A DNA stretch of 64,000 nucleotides from Moringa oleifera (GCA_021397835.1 JAJFZO010000344.1:3286001-3350000), one strand, 5' to 3'; shown: positions 1 to 12,214, counted from the stretch's first letter. Program-made: numbers and translations. The notes: generated by a model from the sequence alone, not told the origin.

Positions 1-3000
1 ATATTGTTTAAAATAAATGTTTTAAAAACTCTAAAATATATTTTAAGTGTCAAATTAAATTTTAATATTTAAAAAATGTTAAAATAAAGTTTGGATTTTT
101 TTATCAAACCAAATCAAACCTTTCATTAATGAAAAATTAACTTTGTTAACCGTTGATAGTGTTGAAAGAAAGAAAATTAAAAATTTAATATTTATTAATT
201 TGAAAAACACATGTCAAAAATTAACAAAGAATGTATGCATGATAAAAAGTTACATTGAGTTGCACCTAATTAAAACATAAAAGTTTTAAAAAGTAATTTT
301 TTTTTTATTTTTTTTTAGAAGTGTGCACCTGTGTCCATGACCATGCCATTTTTCTTCTCTCTCCATAACTCTATTTTTCTTTTTCCTTTTTTTTTTTCCA
401 TGGCTCTCTCCCTCTCCCTCTCCATAACTCCATCTTTTTTTCTTATTCTTTAATGGTGATTTTTCTTCCCGCTCTATCACTCATCCATCTTTCTTCTTCT
501 TCTTCCATGATCAAAGCAAAGGCACGCCGGCCTCCCTCCTTTTTCCAACAAAAAAAAAAAAAAAAAACCTAAATAAGCATTACAAGCCCCTTATCACTAT
601 ACACATGGAAATTAATCCTTTCATTCTACCGAAAATCTTAATTATTTTCTATCACTGCTATAATATGTTGAAAATATAGTTAGTGGTGAACTATTTTTTT
701 TTTAATGTTACATCATTAAAGAGAAGATTGCCACTTGGGCACTTGATAAGAAAAAATAAAAAAAAGGGTAAAGAGTTAAAACTGGCTATCCATACTTAAA
801 ATATATCTATTCAAATATATTTGTTTAAAGATATTTTTTCAAAAAGTTTTAAAATATTATAAATAGTTGTGGTTATTCAGATAAAATATATTCTCTTTTT
901 AATTAAAATCAAAACTATTTCTCTAAATTAATCACTAGGAGAATTTTTTTCTTAAAAATTCTATTTGGCTTTGTTAAATCCTAAAAAAAATTTGTCTTGA
1001 ACCCAAAAGCAAATATAATGGGGGCATAAATTCTTTGAGGACAATGATTTCACATTAATGCCTTTATTCTTCTTTGATTTCTCTAACATAATCAAGGTAA
1101 GGCTTTAGGTTTCCTTCTCTTTTTTATTTACATTTTTCTAAACATATGTATTCATATATTTGAGGCATGGGTCTTGAATTGTTAAGCTTACGAATGATCC
1201 CATGGTGTTATTCTATAGCATGCATAACTAAATATGTTTTTTGAACTTCATTAGCAGATTGACCATTTTTTTTATGCGATCATGTACTTCTCTAGCTATT
1301 TGTATGGAATGCTGATGGTTGAGAAAATAAAAAAGCGGATTATTACACATACTTGATGCTAAAACCTTAGTAGCATCATCACAATCCTACATCTAGTTTC
1401 ACTAGGATCAGATACACATCCTTGTTGTGCATGAGACACATCTTGCAATAAATGAAGCCAAAAGACTAGAATGTGCAAACTAGGTTTCTCTTGTCTCTTT
1501 CTCTGATAACTAAGGAATTATCTTATGACTGTGCCAACTTTGAGGAATTTTGAAAAGCATATTCTATTTGATATTTCCAGTGGGTTAAAAAAGAGCACTT
1601 TGTAGCAATCTCTTAAACAACATTCTCGTGTGATAGCCATATGCTTCATGGATGGGATTACGTCCATATTTGATGATTCAAATCTTAAATTGCATTCTCA
1701 TATATTTTTCATTGCCTACCTTCCACCCAATACATGTTATGCCACGTGCTTGATGAAAAAATTGATTGTATAAGGCTATACTTCATCACATACTATGCCC
1801 AAAACCTTTTTTCTTGAGAATTTGCCAATGTAATCAATTCATTACATGTTAAGTTGTTTGAACTTAAGTTATTCTTCTTGTCTTTACTACTTCTTTACTT
1901 CTTTGCATCCTTCACCAATCAATCATTTTGTATCACGTTTAAATTACTTTGGGTGTTTGTTGCAATTCTTAAGTTTACCCATGTGCTATAACTGTACACT
2001 TGCAAAAACCAACTCAATTTTGCGATTCAAGGTTGAAGAAGTGATTCAAATGATAGGTGTTGCACACTCATAAAAACTAACTCACTTTAAGTGCTAGTCC
2101 TTGATCTTCGGGGATGCGATGGTAAATGACAGTTGCTACTACTAAATTGAATTAAGTCTGAAGATTTTACAACTAAAGCCATCGATAGTGGTAATCAAGT
2201 AAATTAAATCCAATGGTTTTATCAAGATCTATGACCATCCTAGATCATGTCTCCAAGCTCATGATGAAGTTCCCTAAGCATATGGTCTACTACTCCGATG
2301 CCTTTTACAGCGGTTAGAAGATCCTAATGCTCTTCAAAGACGACAAACTTCATCAATTGCTAAAATTCATGAAAAAAGATAAAGAAGAAAGTCAATGCAA
2401 CAAAAAAAGTTAGAGATCTTTGGTCGATTTAGAGATTAAATGAAAGATGATGATGCCATTCTGTTAATGCTTATTAACGTTAATGTTTAAGGTTTGTTCA
2501 TTAACTATTGATAAATCAAGGTTTGTTTTGTCACTTTTCAAATAATAACGTTTGATTTGCAATTTAAGGTATACTCTAGAATTTTGTAAGATAGTTAACC
2601 TATTATTTATTGATACTTATTGTATAATATTATTACAATAATATTTGTGACATCAATTTAGTAAAACCAGATTAAAGATGAAAAACATTTGATGTAAAAA
2701 TTTCTAAAATGATGCTTTTTTAACACTAAAATAGTATTAATTTAATGCTGAAGATTAGAGAAGGCCTAAGCTCAATCATCCGTCTTACTACAAAAAATAT
2801 TATAAAGGGAGAAAGGGGAAAATGATCAAATCAACGTTCTAGTTAAGAAGAAAATGGAGCTTCAAAAGAGTTCTTATTTATCTTTAATAAGTTAAAGTTC
2901 CAATTGATTTCTTATAAAACTTTAAAAAAAGATAAGCATGAAGGTGTCTGTGGGATTATTCTACTGCTTAAATCAATAATATAATTAGCAATGAGACGTT

Positions 3001-3800
3001 ATGAAAATGAAATTTAACTTCAGTTTAGAAAGATAATACTTGGATATATATAAGAAATTTGTAGCTTAACTAGATTTTTTAGTCTCTAAGAATCATGAAA
3101 ATAAATCCAAGTATGATGTCTTGGCCATCACCGACCTGATGATGAATTTGTTATCACTAGGTCCTAAAAGCTTTGAATGTTCATTCTTTGGTGTCATGAG
3201 GTTAAAAATAAGGTTCATGAGCTACAAAGTTATAAGTTCCTACCCAAAATTTACCTAGGACATTCTATTCCCTTGGGTTACTTGAGCTCTTACAATATTG
3301 TAGGTCACACTTCCAGGTTTAAGTTATTCAACTTGGATCCATGCTTTGTTAAGGTAACTTTTGGGCTAAATGGCAATGACATGGGTTTTCTCTTAGAGCC
3401 CATTATCTTGGTCTAAATATTGATACAACAAAAGCTCTTATTCTTATTATGTGAAGAGAATATAAATGATTATTCAAATTAAAAGGACTTAGTCTTCATT
3501 CTTCATTTATATTTGATCATATTTCTAGATCAATTTTAATATGGTAAGAGTAGTTTTTTACTCTTTGTGTGTTGATGAAGTGATGTCATGATTTTTTAAT
3601 ATACCTGTTCGTCATAAATAATTTATTAAAATTTTGGTGAAGTTCAAAATTGAAAACTTACATTTTGATATTTCATAATGTTAAGATTTATGCTCCATGG
3701 CCTATAAGTGATCTAAATTTTTGAAACTTCTCTAATTGTATCACGGTTTGTAGGTATCTATTTCTATTCATGTCGTTCAAATCCAATAGCTATTTGTTGT
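1..3800. other. Gene-free AT-rich stretch
   Basis: No exon, RNA gene or complete transposon can be supported here. Positions 355-500 are pyrimidine-rich (CT/TTC runs), which produces a basic, meaningless open frame on the minus strand. A poly-A run lies near 549-567. Short open frames at 1846-2073 and 3177-3416 have no recognisable motif and no splice context. The stretch is probably old transposon and spacer sequence. Confidence 0.5.
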
Positions 3801-3839
3801 TGTTGAAGTTATTCAGTTGTCGTGCATATCTATTTTTGT

Positions 3840-4290
3840 TGATGTTTGTTTTGCCTTTCGGGGCTAAGTACTTCGCTTTGCTTTTTGAGGCTAAGTACTT
3901 TGTTTTTTTTATCGAGGTTTATGTATTTTTTTTTCTTTTTTTTTTGCCTTAAGAGGTTGAGTGTTTTATTTACCTTACGAGGCTGAGTATGCTACTTTTT
4001 TTACCTTTCATGCTTAAGTACTTTATTTTCGTCTTTTCAAAAGTACCATTTGTGTTTTTGTGACTAAGTACTTTGTATTTTATTTTCTTGACTAACTAAT
4101 TTTATTTGTTGCTTTACAAGGCTTTTTGGTTAATTCTTATAATGTTTTTGGTTAGTTCTCACATTTTTTTGTTGCCCAATAATGTTTTTGGCTTAATTCT
4201 CACCTCTATTTGTTAGCTTATAGTTCTTTTAGCTTATTTATTACTTTTAAGTTCTTTTGAATGCGCCTTTTTATTTCATGATATGGCTTT
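3840..4290. repeat. Degenerate minisatellite with GGCTAAGTACTTT core
   Basis: The core GGCTAAGTACTTT and variants (GGCTGAGTATGCT, TGCTTAAGTACTTT, GACTAAGTACTTTG) recur every 35-60 bases, separated by T-rich tracts. The second half changes to TTTTTGGYTWRTTCTYAC variants (around 4125-4210). The array is degenerate, about 8-10 units. It lies just beyond the C-terminal end of the minus-strand gypsy relic, so it may be 3' noncoding or LTR sequence of that element. Confidence 0.45.
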
Positions 4291-4374
4291 GAGCTTTCCT
4301 TTCTTCTCCTACTTTGCTATGTTGCTTCACATTCTTGATGATGTATAACATATTTTAAGAAAAAAAAAAAAACT

Positions 4375-5980
4375 TTCTCAGTTTGTCAAAGCTTCATGTT
4401 ATAGGAACCATATTTTCTTCCTTAGTTTTAAGCTTGTGCTACCTTGGCCTGATAACTTCTTTTACTAAGTAATGTCCTTCCCAATTACAGACAAACTTTT
4501 TAATAACTTCTTGTGGGTTTAAAATTGAACTTCCTTTGATAAATAGCTTTTTGCTTAACGCTGCAATTCTTCTGGTTAAACTGTGGACCACTTTTACATT
4601 TTGAAGGCTTCATTTATATTATTGCTTGAATTTTTTTTTATAGGTTTACCTTTATTCCTCTTTAGATAATCATAAACACTAAAAATTTTCTTGATGGTAC
4701 ATTAAAGGTGCACTTTCTTGGGTTAAGCTTTATTTAATGTCTTCTAAGTAGTTTCTTCCAAATCGGAAGTATGTCACTCTTGTTCTTTAAAACAATATCA
4801 TCAACATGAGTTTTAATGTTCCATTTTATTTTTTCGATGATGATCTTATTAACTGATCATTCGTAGGTAGCTTTCAGTATTTTTGAAGTTGAAAGGCATA
4901 ACCTTATAGTAGTAGGTTAATTATTTAGTAATGAAAGTCGTTATTTCTTCATTGCTAGGCTCTATTGAAATCTGGTTATGTCTAGAAAATGCATCTATGA
5001 AGTTAAGCAATTTATATCTAATGGTTTTATCAACAAGTTAATCAATACGAGGTAGGGAGAAGTTATCCTTTAGATAAGCTTTATTCAAATCAGTGACATT
5101 CATATACATGTGTCATTGTCCATTGTGTTTCTTAGCAAGTACAACTTTTGATAATACATTCGATATATTGAGTTTCTAGATGAAACCATTCTCCATAAAA
5201 AGTGGAGATTTCTTTCTTTATAGCATGCTTTTTGTCCATAATGAAGCTTCTCTTCTTTTACTTTACTAATGTAAAAGAACGATTGACATATAGTTTTTGT
5301 GTAATCACCTGTGGATCTATCCATGATATATTGAAAAGAAGTCATGCAAACACATCGTTGATGATTCTGGAAGAATCGAGTCAATTTTTCTCCTTCCTTA
5401 GGGGTTAAAAGCCCATAAATTGTGATGACTGTCTAACTTTTTCGCCAACTTGAACTTATTAAAGTTGCTCTATAGGTTTAGTTCTTTAAAATTATTTCTC
5501 GTCTCTCTAGTGAAGGATAATCTGATAAGTTAATTTATTTTTCTTTTTAAGAGAAGTTAAGTATCACTATTGGGAGAATTATTGGTCTCTTTTCAATACT
5601 CTTAGTCCTTTATGTGTGAAAAACTTCATCATTAAGAGGTACCTCGATACCACTTTTTATGAAAAATTTGATGTGGGTCTCCTAATCACCATATTATGTT
5701 ATGCTAGTACTTTGGCGATGAGAAATTAAATCATCCATATGAGATTCTTTCTTTTAGTTTTAATTGTAACTGGTAGCTCAATAATTTCTTCAACAAATAA
5801 CTCTTTTCCCTATTAAAAGGTTTTAAGTGATCGTCCACTATCCTTAATTTTGAGCAAGTTAAATAGTAAATAACATCAATAAAACTTTTAGTATCAACTA
5901 AAGCATCTTCAAGAGAAGTTAAAATACCTTCCAGATCAACTTTCGAGGAAGAGATTGTTTCTTTTAAGTGGAGCACATTT
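4375..5980 (-). pseudogene. Ty3/gypsy polyprotein relic (protease, RT, integrase C-end)
   Basis: Reading the minus strand from high to low coordinates gives three parts of a Ty3/gypsy polyprotein. At about 5976-5731 there is a protease-like stretch, LVDTKSFIDVIYYLTCSKL, in which the active-site DTG has become DTK. From about 5130 to 4660 there is reverse transcriptase sequence: DLNKA-like and INLLIDK-like palm motifs, a YVDD-box equivalent reading HVDDIVLKNKSD, and KLNPRKCTF. At about 4520-4380 there is a typical integrase C-terminal end, NWEGHYLVKEVIRPR followed by DKLRKFF. Stops and frameshifts are frequent. RNase H and the integrase core are missing, so the element has an internal deletion. 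It is non-functional. Class is clear from motif order; boundaries are approximate and no LTR pair was found. Confidence 0.7.
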
Positions 5981-6391
5981 GTTTCGAGTCATTCCTCCCA
6001 TCTTTTCCTTGCACGTACATTTTTATTAGCAGTTATTTTCCCATAAAATTCAATGCCTTCAACTACTATATTAATCGTTTTTTTTAATTAGCTCATTTTT
6101 GAATCGGCTAATCGAAGTGAACAATTAAGTTGATGCTCTCCTTCTTAAGAGGTTCAACTTCACATTCTTAGCATCGAGGCCTTTTTTAGGATTTCTTTCT
6201 AAAGCTTCCTCTGGGTCATTTATTATGTTAACAAACATAAATAATAATCATAATAATAATAATAATTTATTGACATTTTTAAAAAAAATCAACAAAAATT
6301 AAATTCATAATTTTTTATTTAAAAAATGATACTTTGAAATCATACCAAGGTCCAGGCCATAAAAGCTACATTGAAAAAGCCGGGTCCAATC

Positions 6392-6397
6392 GGCCCA
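6392..6397 (-). promoter_or_regulatory. Possible site II (TGGGCC) promoter element
   Basis: GGCCCA on the plus strand (TGGGCC on the minus) lies 80 bases before the NDUFB10 start codon. Site II elements of this core, bound by TCP factors, are known to be enriched in promoters of plant nuclear genes for respiratory-chain proteins. A single short match can arise by chance; the promoter role is inferred. Confidence 0.35.
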
Positions 6398-6476
6398 CAA
6401 GGTCACCAACAAAACACAAGGCACCACAAAACATCGTGGTTGTGACTGTAGAGTCGAAATCAAGCAAGAGAGAGAG

Positions 6477-6904
6477 ATGGGGAGGAAGAAGGGAGTGGCA
6501 GAGTTCGAAGAAACGGCTCCGGATGACTTCGATGCGTCCCAGCCGTACAAGGACCCGGTGGCCATGCTGGAGATGAGGGAGCACCTGGTGAGGGAGAAGT
6601 GGATCGACATAGAGAAGGCCAAGATACTTAGGGAGAAGGTCAAGTGGTGCTATCGCATAGAAGGGGTCAACCACTACCAGAAGTGCCGTCACCTCGTCCA
6701 GCAATACCTCGATTCCACCCGCGGCATCGGCTGGGGCAAGGATGGCCGCCATCCTTCCCTCCATGGTTCTCCTCCCCTTTCCGTTTCTCTTTTCTCCTTG
6801 TTGCCTCTTCAGTCACTTTTCGCCTTTTTTTTTGTTTCTCTACTTTCTCATTCCTTTCATTCCTTGATACAGGTCCGAAGCCTGAGTCTGTTGAATCCGA
6901 ATAA
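6477..6904 (+). CDS. NDUFB10: NADH dehydrogenase 1 beta subcomplex subunit 10 (PDSW)
   Basis: Accessory subunit of mitochondrial complex I, in the membrane arm. The CDS joins 6477-6765 and 6873-6904 and encodes 106 aa. The intron 6766-6872 has GT and AG borders and splits a glycine codon in phase 1. The protein starts MGRKKGVAEFEE and contains KDPVAMLEMREHLVREKW (residues 25-42) and EKVKWCYRIEGVNHYQKCRH (53-72), with two cysteines, C58 and C70, spaced Cx11C. It ends GPKPESVESE. These match the short plant PDSW proteins (about 105-107 aa) almost end to end. The ATG follows a purine-rich GAGAGAGAG leader and is the only start giving the family N-terminus. No cleavable mitochondrial presequence is seen, as is usual for this subunit. 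Antisense frames over the exon are shadows. Confidence 0.93.
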
Positions 6905-9900
6905 TTATTACATCTTCCTGCATTGACTCAGGTAATTCCTTGTGGTGTCCTAGCTTCATTTCTATTTCTTGATTTAGTGCTAGCACTCTGTTTGATTTTA
7001 CATTATACTCACATTAATTTAATTGATTTTTCGTTTTTGGAGGGTGAAATATTTCTATTATTAACAAGTAATTACATGGATATTTATGACAAGCATTTAG
7101 TAGCTGAAGTAATGGGTTATCTCACTTTCAAATTAGTAACTAGCATGACCAAGTTGCTGGCTGTTAATCAATTGTTTGGACATGATTTTGGGTGAATGAG
7201 AGCTGATTGCTATTGACCAAGCACTCAGAGATTCTTTGATAAGGATGAATTTGCAAGACTTTTGTTTGCATTTGCTTAGTTATTTATTTGGAATTACTTT
7301 TTATACCAAAGAGCTATGCTGCAAGAATGGTTGAACAATGATTCCTCTAGACAAGTGAAACTAGGACTATTTGAATACTCCTTTTAATTTTACCTCTTTT
7401 CCATTTGCCAATGCTGTGACTTGCATTCACATGCTCATTAAAACTGTTCTATTGAGAAAATCTGACATAATATATTATATCTCTATAATTTGCCAGATCC
7501 AACAGCTGGTGGTGCATGCGTGAGCACGACCTTGTAACATGGTTCATCTTTTTTGTTCTTTTTGCTATTTCTCAGTCTACATTCCTATCTCTTTGGAGAT
7601 ATCTGATGTCCTCTCCCTACTATCAGGATGATATGCGTCCTACTTGGGAAACTAGGTCCAGTTGTGGGACATTGTTAGACTTTATATTGTTACGACCCTT
7701 GGTTGATCCAGTGTTTTAAACACATCATTTTATCATACACCTGTGTGAGCACATAATTTACTGTTACTAAATTTTTAGCAGTCATCATAAATGGATGGGA
7801 GCTCGATGATCAATAACTGATATTTTTATTGGAAGAATAGACAACCTAGTAGTCATGGTGTGGCTACTGATGAAATATGTTGTTGGTTGGGTTCCAATCG
7901 TACGATATTTATTTTATATATTTTACTGGAAACAGCTTTATATGATTGGCCATCAACCTGCTTTCTGTTAGGAGCCATTTAATTGTTTGGAGGTTAAATA
8001 TTTATGTCATATGTTGTTTGATTGCGTGATATCGAAGCTCATAAAATGGTTCACTTTTTAACATGAAAATTTTTCTTAAGAATAATTCTTCTAAAGGAAT
8101 GAGTCAGCTGGTTTGCAAGGAAAGCGAAGTTAATATTCTTATCTATTCTAATTCTTTTCCACTTCCATTAGGTGTGCACTTCATCATCTTCTGTAAATAT
8201 TTGCATGGACTTAAGAATTAATCTATAACTGAGCATGCAACTTTATGATGTGATTATTCTTAATCAATAGGTAAAAAGGTTAACTTAAACCTTGGTGAAA
8301 AGACAGGAGACTGTAAGATAGTTTGTGGTCCAAATGATGGAAGCCATACTAAGACCCTAAAAACTCCCCAAATTACAAAAGAGAGAAGCAGTTAAGATTT
8401 GAGTGGCTGGAGAAGGCTGACAGTACAGTACATGAGGCATATGCTATAAGACATGAAATATGTGCCCTACCTTTTCGGAAGATTGCAGAGTCATAGATCA
8501 CTTCCAAACCAAGCGGATGTATGATTGCCATGCTGTGTGCTTTTTGGCCTGGATGGAGATTGTGAAAGTAGTTAGAGTTTTTTTAATTCTCCTCCTTTTG
8601 AGTTTTAATAACTGTGCTGTTATGTCTGTTAGATATACTTGAGCTGCTTTGATTAGATATTAAAGATTGGTTGAGAGTATGATGAACGATTTAAGGACTG
8701 AAATCTGGTGAGCGAACATCAAAATAGCAATTTTTAGTTCACTGGTGATGAAACTCAAGTGAGGTCATGTGTTACTGTCTTACAATCTTGTGTCTAGTTG
8801 TAAAGACACTTGCAGCTTGGAGGTTTTGAATTTGGTGAAGGTCAACTATGCTTTATCGTGTAATGTGCCAAATCTCCTGGACTGACTGTATGTAGTGAGC
8901 TGAGCAATCCTTAAGACTTCCTACACAAAGTGTACTACCTACTAAACCTCTCATTGGTGTTGGGTACAAGCAATGCCTCTGTCCATTTGGTAGATGTTGG
9001 GCTCTTTAGGAATGGTTTTTGGTGTATTTGCCAACTATGTGGATCTTTCTTCGCATTGCTTCCTCAGTGAGTGGGGGCTCCTATTGTTATGTTAAACAGA
9101 GTCTCCCTTACTAATAGTCCCGGCCCACACTTTTTTCAACAGCCAAAAAATAAGGGTTACTTTTGGTTCTAGTTTAGGGAGCTGAAATAGGATATGCATT
9201 AACATGTTTTATTATAGTAGGTTGTGCACCTGATATTGGAATCTAGAATAAGTGCTTTGTAAACATGTTTAGAACCAGAGAATTTCCATGAAGCAGTAAA
9301 AATGTATCATTTTTTGAACAAATACCTAGGAGACTATGTATATCTTTTAACTGTAGCTTGATGGATTTTTCCTTTTTTTTTTTTATGGACTCGTCATTGT
9401 CATTTTATTTTCATTATGATTTACAGGATAAACTAATGTACATTGCCTCTTTACCCATTTTTATTGATAGATAGTGGTTGATGTGATGCAATTTTGTAAT
9501 GTGGATACATGAATGATTGGAGTATTATATCTAAATCTTATTAAATAAAACGGTTTAGTTGATTGGTAGGACGGCTGGATAAGAACATTCAGCTTTCATA
9601 TAGTAATGTTTTTGATGTGACAAACAAATTGCAACCTTAAGAGAGCAGCTGAAACTAGGCAGGAAAACAAACATGTCACTTTTTTTTTGTTGGGGAGCTG
9701 GGGAAGTAATCCCAATCTATGACAGAAGTCAATTTGGTGGGACTGTTGTGATGTTGGTCTCTGTCCGTTACTATTTCATGTTTTTTAAAAAAATCAGGGG
9801 AAAAACTGAGTGTGCACACACACATGCGCATATGTACATTTATGTATTTTTGATGATGATATGTTGATCATGTTGTTGTATATTTTATCTTTAAAATTAT

Positions 9901-10240
9901 TAGAATCAAACTCATTTAACTGTCTAGCATCTTGCTTGATTATATAGAACATCCTGCAACCAGTGTGATAGAAAATTGAAGTATTTACTATCTTGATGCA
10001 GGTCACTGAATCTGCCCGCAGACAATAAAGTGGATGAAAGCTGGGGCCTGCCCGAATAGCCAGTTTGTTTATATGGTTGTTGCTGTTCTTTATGTTATTA
10101 GAGTTCCTTTGTGGCTAGTTATTCCTTCCATTTCAAGTGCAAAAAGCTGGTTGTTGGATTTGGCTCTTGTTTTTAACCTTTTCTGCTCAGTAGAATTTGG
10201 ATGTCATTTGGATAAAACCTGTTGACCGGAACACTTGGAT
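6905..10240 (+). other. NDUFB10: Putative NDUFB10 3' UTR with a 3.07 kb intron
   Basis: Twenty-seven bases after the stop codon the sequence ACTCAG|GTAATT (intron would start at 6932) looks like a strong donor. A good acceptor, with TTTACTAT upstream and TTGATGCAG at the end, occurs at 10001. The following stretch, 10002-10240, contains no long frame and could be the terminal UTR exon. No other gene is recognisable between 6932 and 10001; the frames there are random. The alternative is that transcription ends soon after 6904 and this is plain intergenic DNA. RNA evidence is needed, so this is an inference. Confidence 0.35.
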
Positions 10241-10370
10241 AGTCAAATAAGTTTCTTGTCATTGTCTACTTCCATACGGTGTTGATGACAGTTATCTAGA
10301 CCCTGATTGATTGATAATATGATGGAGCCGGAAGGCTGTTATCCCTGTATGAGGAAAGAGCTTTGCCACA

Positions 10371-10475
10371 TTTAGGGATGGTGATGGATCGGGTTCGGAT
10401 ATGTATGTTTTAATCGGATTCGAGTTTAAGATTTTCTAATGGGCGGGTACTTGACCTGTTGCCATCCTTAGCCGC
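10371..10475. repeat. Short repeat with GGGATGG/CCATCC ends
   Basis: The segment starts TTTAGGGATGGTGATGG and ends TTGCCATCCTTA, so its ends are roughly inverted. Inside it has CGGGTTCGG and GGGCGGGTACTTGACC, the TCGGGT/GGGTACCC-rich composition often met in short interspersed repeats of eudicots. It is about 100 bases long. The family is not identified and no target duplication was confirmed. Confidence 0.3.
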
Positions 10476-11900
10476 ATTCTAAACTTGCTTATTTGTGTTC
10501 AGTCCTATTTGGCAATCAATTGTTGGCCTTTTCCTGTGGAACCAACAGTATATGGTATTATCTGATTGAAATTTGGATCTGCATTGCCTTTGAGTCACTT
10601 GTTTTTTCTGTAATGTGGGTCTATAGAAGGTCTTAAAGTACCCACTTATTGACAGATCAGGCAATACAAAATCCTTTTGCAGGTAGTATTTATTTAAGCT
10701 CTCCTTTGTTTTCATGTAATATGAAACTAAACAGAGTTTTCATATAGCTATTCTGGAGAAGGGGGATCTGTGTAGTGAAGGGATTGTGAAATGCTTTTGG
10801 GTAATGGGTAATGGCTCACAAAACAGAACATTGAGTTAAAATTTAATTGTAACTGTCATTTTAGGACAGTGTCCAAAATTAGTCCGCCAGAATAAGTTAT
10901 TTGTTACTTAATTCATTGTCTGACTGCTCTGACTATTCTATTGAAATAGTTTAATTGTTTTTTGAGAAACAATCAGGGTTGATTCTCTTGAATTGTTACA
11001 CTATACCTCCAAATGAACAAGAATTTGACAGATTGCTCTGAAATTAATTATTGAGAAATGGTCTTTGTCTATGCTGATACAAATGTTATATTTATTGGGC
11101 AAACAGAACTTACCTTTCAATATATATTATGTGAATTAAATTATTTATGTAGCAATAATTCTTGCTTTGTTGGTTTAAGTAATGGGAAAGGTGAAAGTTT
11201 TGATTCTATAGCACCTGTTGGAAAATATGCAAAGGTTTTGATTCTACAATAGCTTTTAAAAAATATGCAGCCTGGTTTTGATTAAACCAAATCTGTTGAT
11301 TGGTTTCTAACCAATAAGATTGTTTCAACCCAATGGAATGCTGGACAGGTTTTTTGGTTTGATTGGCTCGTCTGGTCCAGCTTTTGGAACACCTTTTTTT
11401 TTTTTTTTTTGTCCAGAGAAAGCTCCCTTTCTATGCATCTTTGTAGTCGAAGAACAAAAGTTATATTCAGCCTTAGATGAAGTTAGCAAATCAGGATGCA
11501 GCTCACGACACACACAACAATCACTGGGAAAAATGTGTGTTCAAAGATTCAAACTATTCATGCTTGAAAGAGAGAGAGAGAGAGAGAGAGGGTAATTACT
11601 ATAATGGATGGTTTGGGAAAAAAAGAAGAAGAAGAAGAAGAAGAAGAAACAGAATAGTAGAAGCAGGTGAATCTCTTGTTAGATGCTTTAAACGTAAAAC
11701 AACTAATCACGATAATACTGTGTAGCGGCATGCCCACAGGAACAATAATGGTTATTCCTTCAAAGCTTAACCCTCAATCCAGCCGGTGGATCATCCTTGC
11801 CAGCCAAAGCTCCTCCCGTTGTTCACTTACCTGTTAATGAAAGAAAGAACTCAGAAGATGATGACACCAGATATTATCACACACAGCAGAGATACATAAA
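10476..11900. other. Intergenic DNA with GA and GAA microsatellites
   Basis: No coding exon is recognised between the possible NDUFB10 3' end and the miR319 hairpin. An (AG)n run lies at 11569-11591 and an (AGA)n run at 11624-11649; the two are 32 bases apart. A T-rich tract is at 11395-11411. Open frames across the microsatellites encode only RE and R runs and are not real. Confidence 0.5.
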
Positions 11901-11939
11901 TATATTTATCAGAGGATGCATGGGATCAAATAGTGTTGA

Positions 11940-12145
11940 AAGCAGGAGCTCCCTTCAGTCCAATGGGTGGGCAAAGGTGGCGGAAAGAGTTGCTCCCACA
12001 CCATGCAATTCGCTAAACTCAACATTTAATTCATCAATGCTATAGCCTTTCCCATTACAAATATTAAGCATAGCCAAATGCATGAGATGGCAGCTCTACC
12101 CGCTCCTCAGCCCTCTGCATTGGACTGAAAGGAGCTCTTCACCAT
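11940..12145 (-). ncRNA. MIR319: MIR319-type microRNA precursor hairpin
   Basis: On the minus strand the 3' arm (complement of 11944-11963) reads TTGGACTGAAGGGAGCTCCT, the canonical miR319 sequence, which directs cleavage of TCP transcription factor mRNAs in leaf and petal development. The opposing 5' arm (complement of 12120-12141) pairs with it over about 20 of 22 positions. A second paired block lies nearer the loop: plus-strand 11965-12010 (GGGTGGGC..AAAGG..GGCGG..AAGAG.TGC..CATGC) against 12075-12118. A second block is characteristic of the miR159/miR319 family, whose long hairpins are processed from loop to base. Precursor length is about 205 bases. The plus strand folds too and would give a variant, TTGGACTGAAAGGAGCTCTT, at 12120-12139. 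The minus strand is chosen because its mature sequence is canonical and a TATA-like box lies upstream. Confidence 0.85.
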
Positions 12146-12203
12146 CTAACTCTCTCTCTCTCTCTCTCTTTCTCCTTCTATCCTTCTTCCCATCTTTTGG
12201 TCC

Positions 12204-12210
12204 TTAAATA
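12204..12210 (-). promoter_or_regulatory. TATA-like box for the miR319 gene
   Basis: TATTTAA on the minus strand lies about 60 bases before the base of the hairpin, with a GA-rich tract (complement of the CT run at 12151-12169) between. A start 25-35 bases downstream would fall within that tract and just outside the hairpin. In the other direction an AT-rich ATAAATATATTTAT at about 11897-11910 could serve a plus-strand transcript. Both are inferences from position. Confidence 0.3.
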
Positions 12211-12214
12211 CTAC

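Noticed and set aside
286..480. Basic minus-strand open frame rich in Lys, Arg and Glu
   Set aside because: It is the reverse of CT/TTC-rich simple sequence and opens with GTG; no domain, no context.
11320..11725. Open frames on both strands around 11.3-11.7 kb
   Set aside because: They cross (AG)n, (AGA)n and poly-T tracts; residues are RE and R runs, an artefact of microsatellites.
11797..12045. Plus-strand frame of 82 codons overlapping the miR319 hairpin
   Set aside because: Its length is explained by the paired arms; no protein resemblance.
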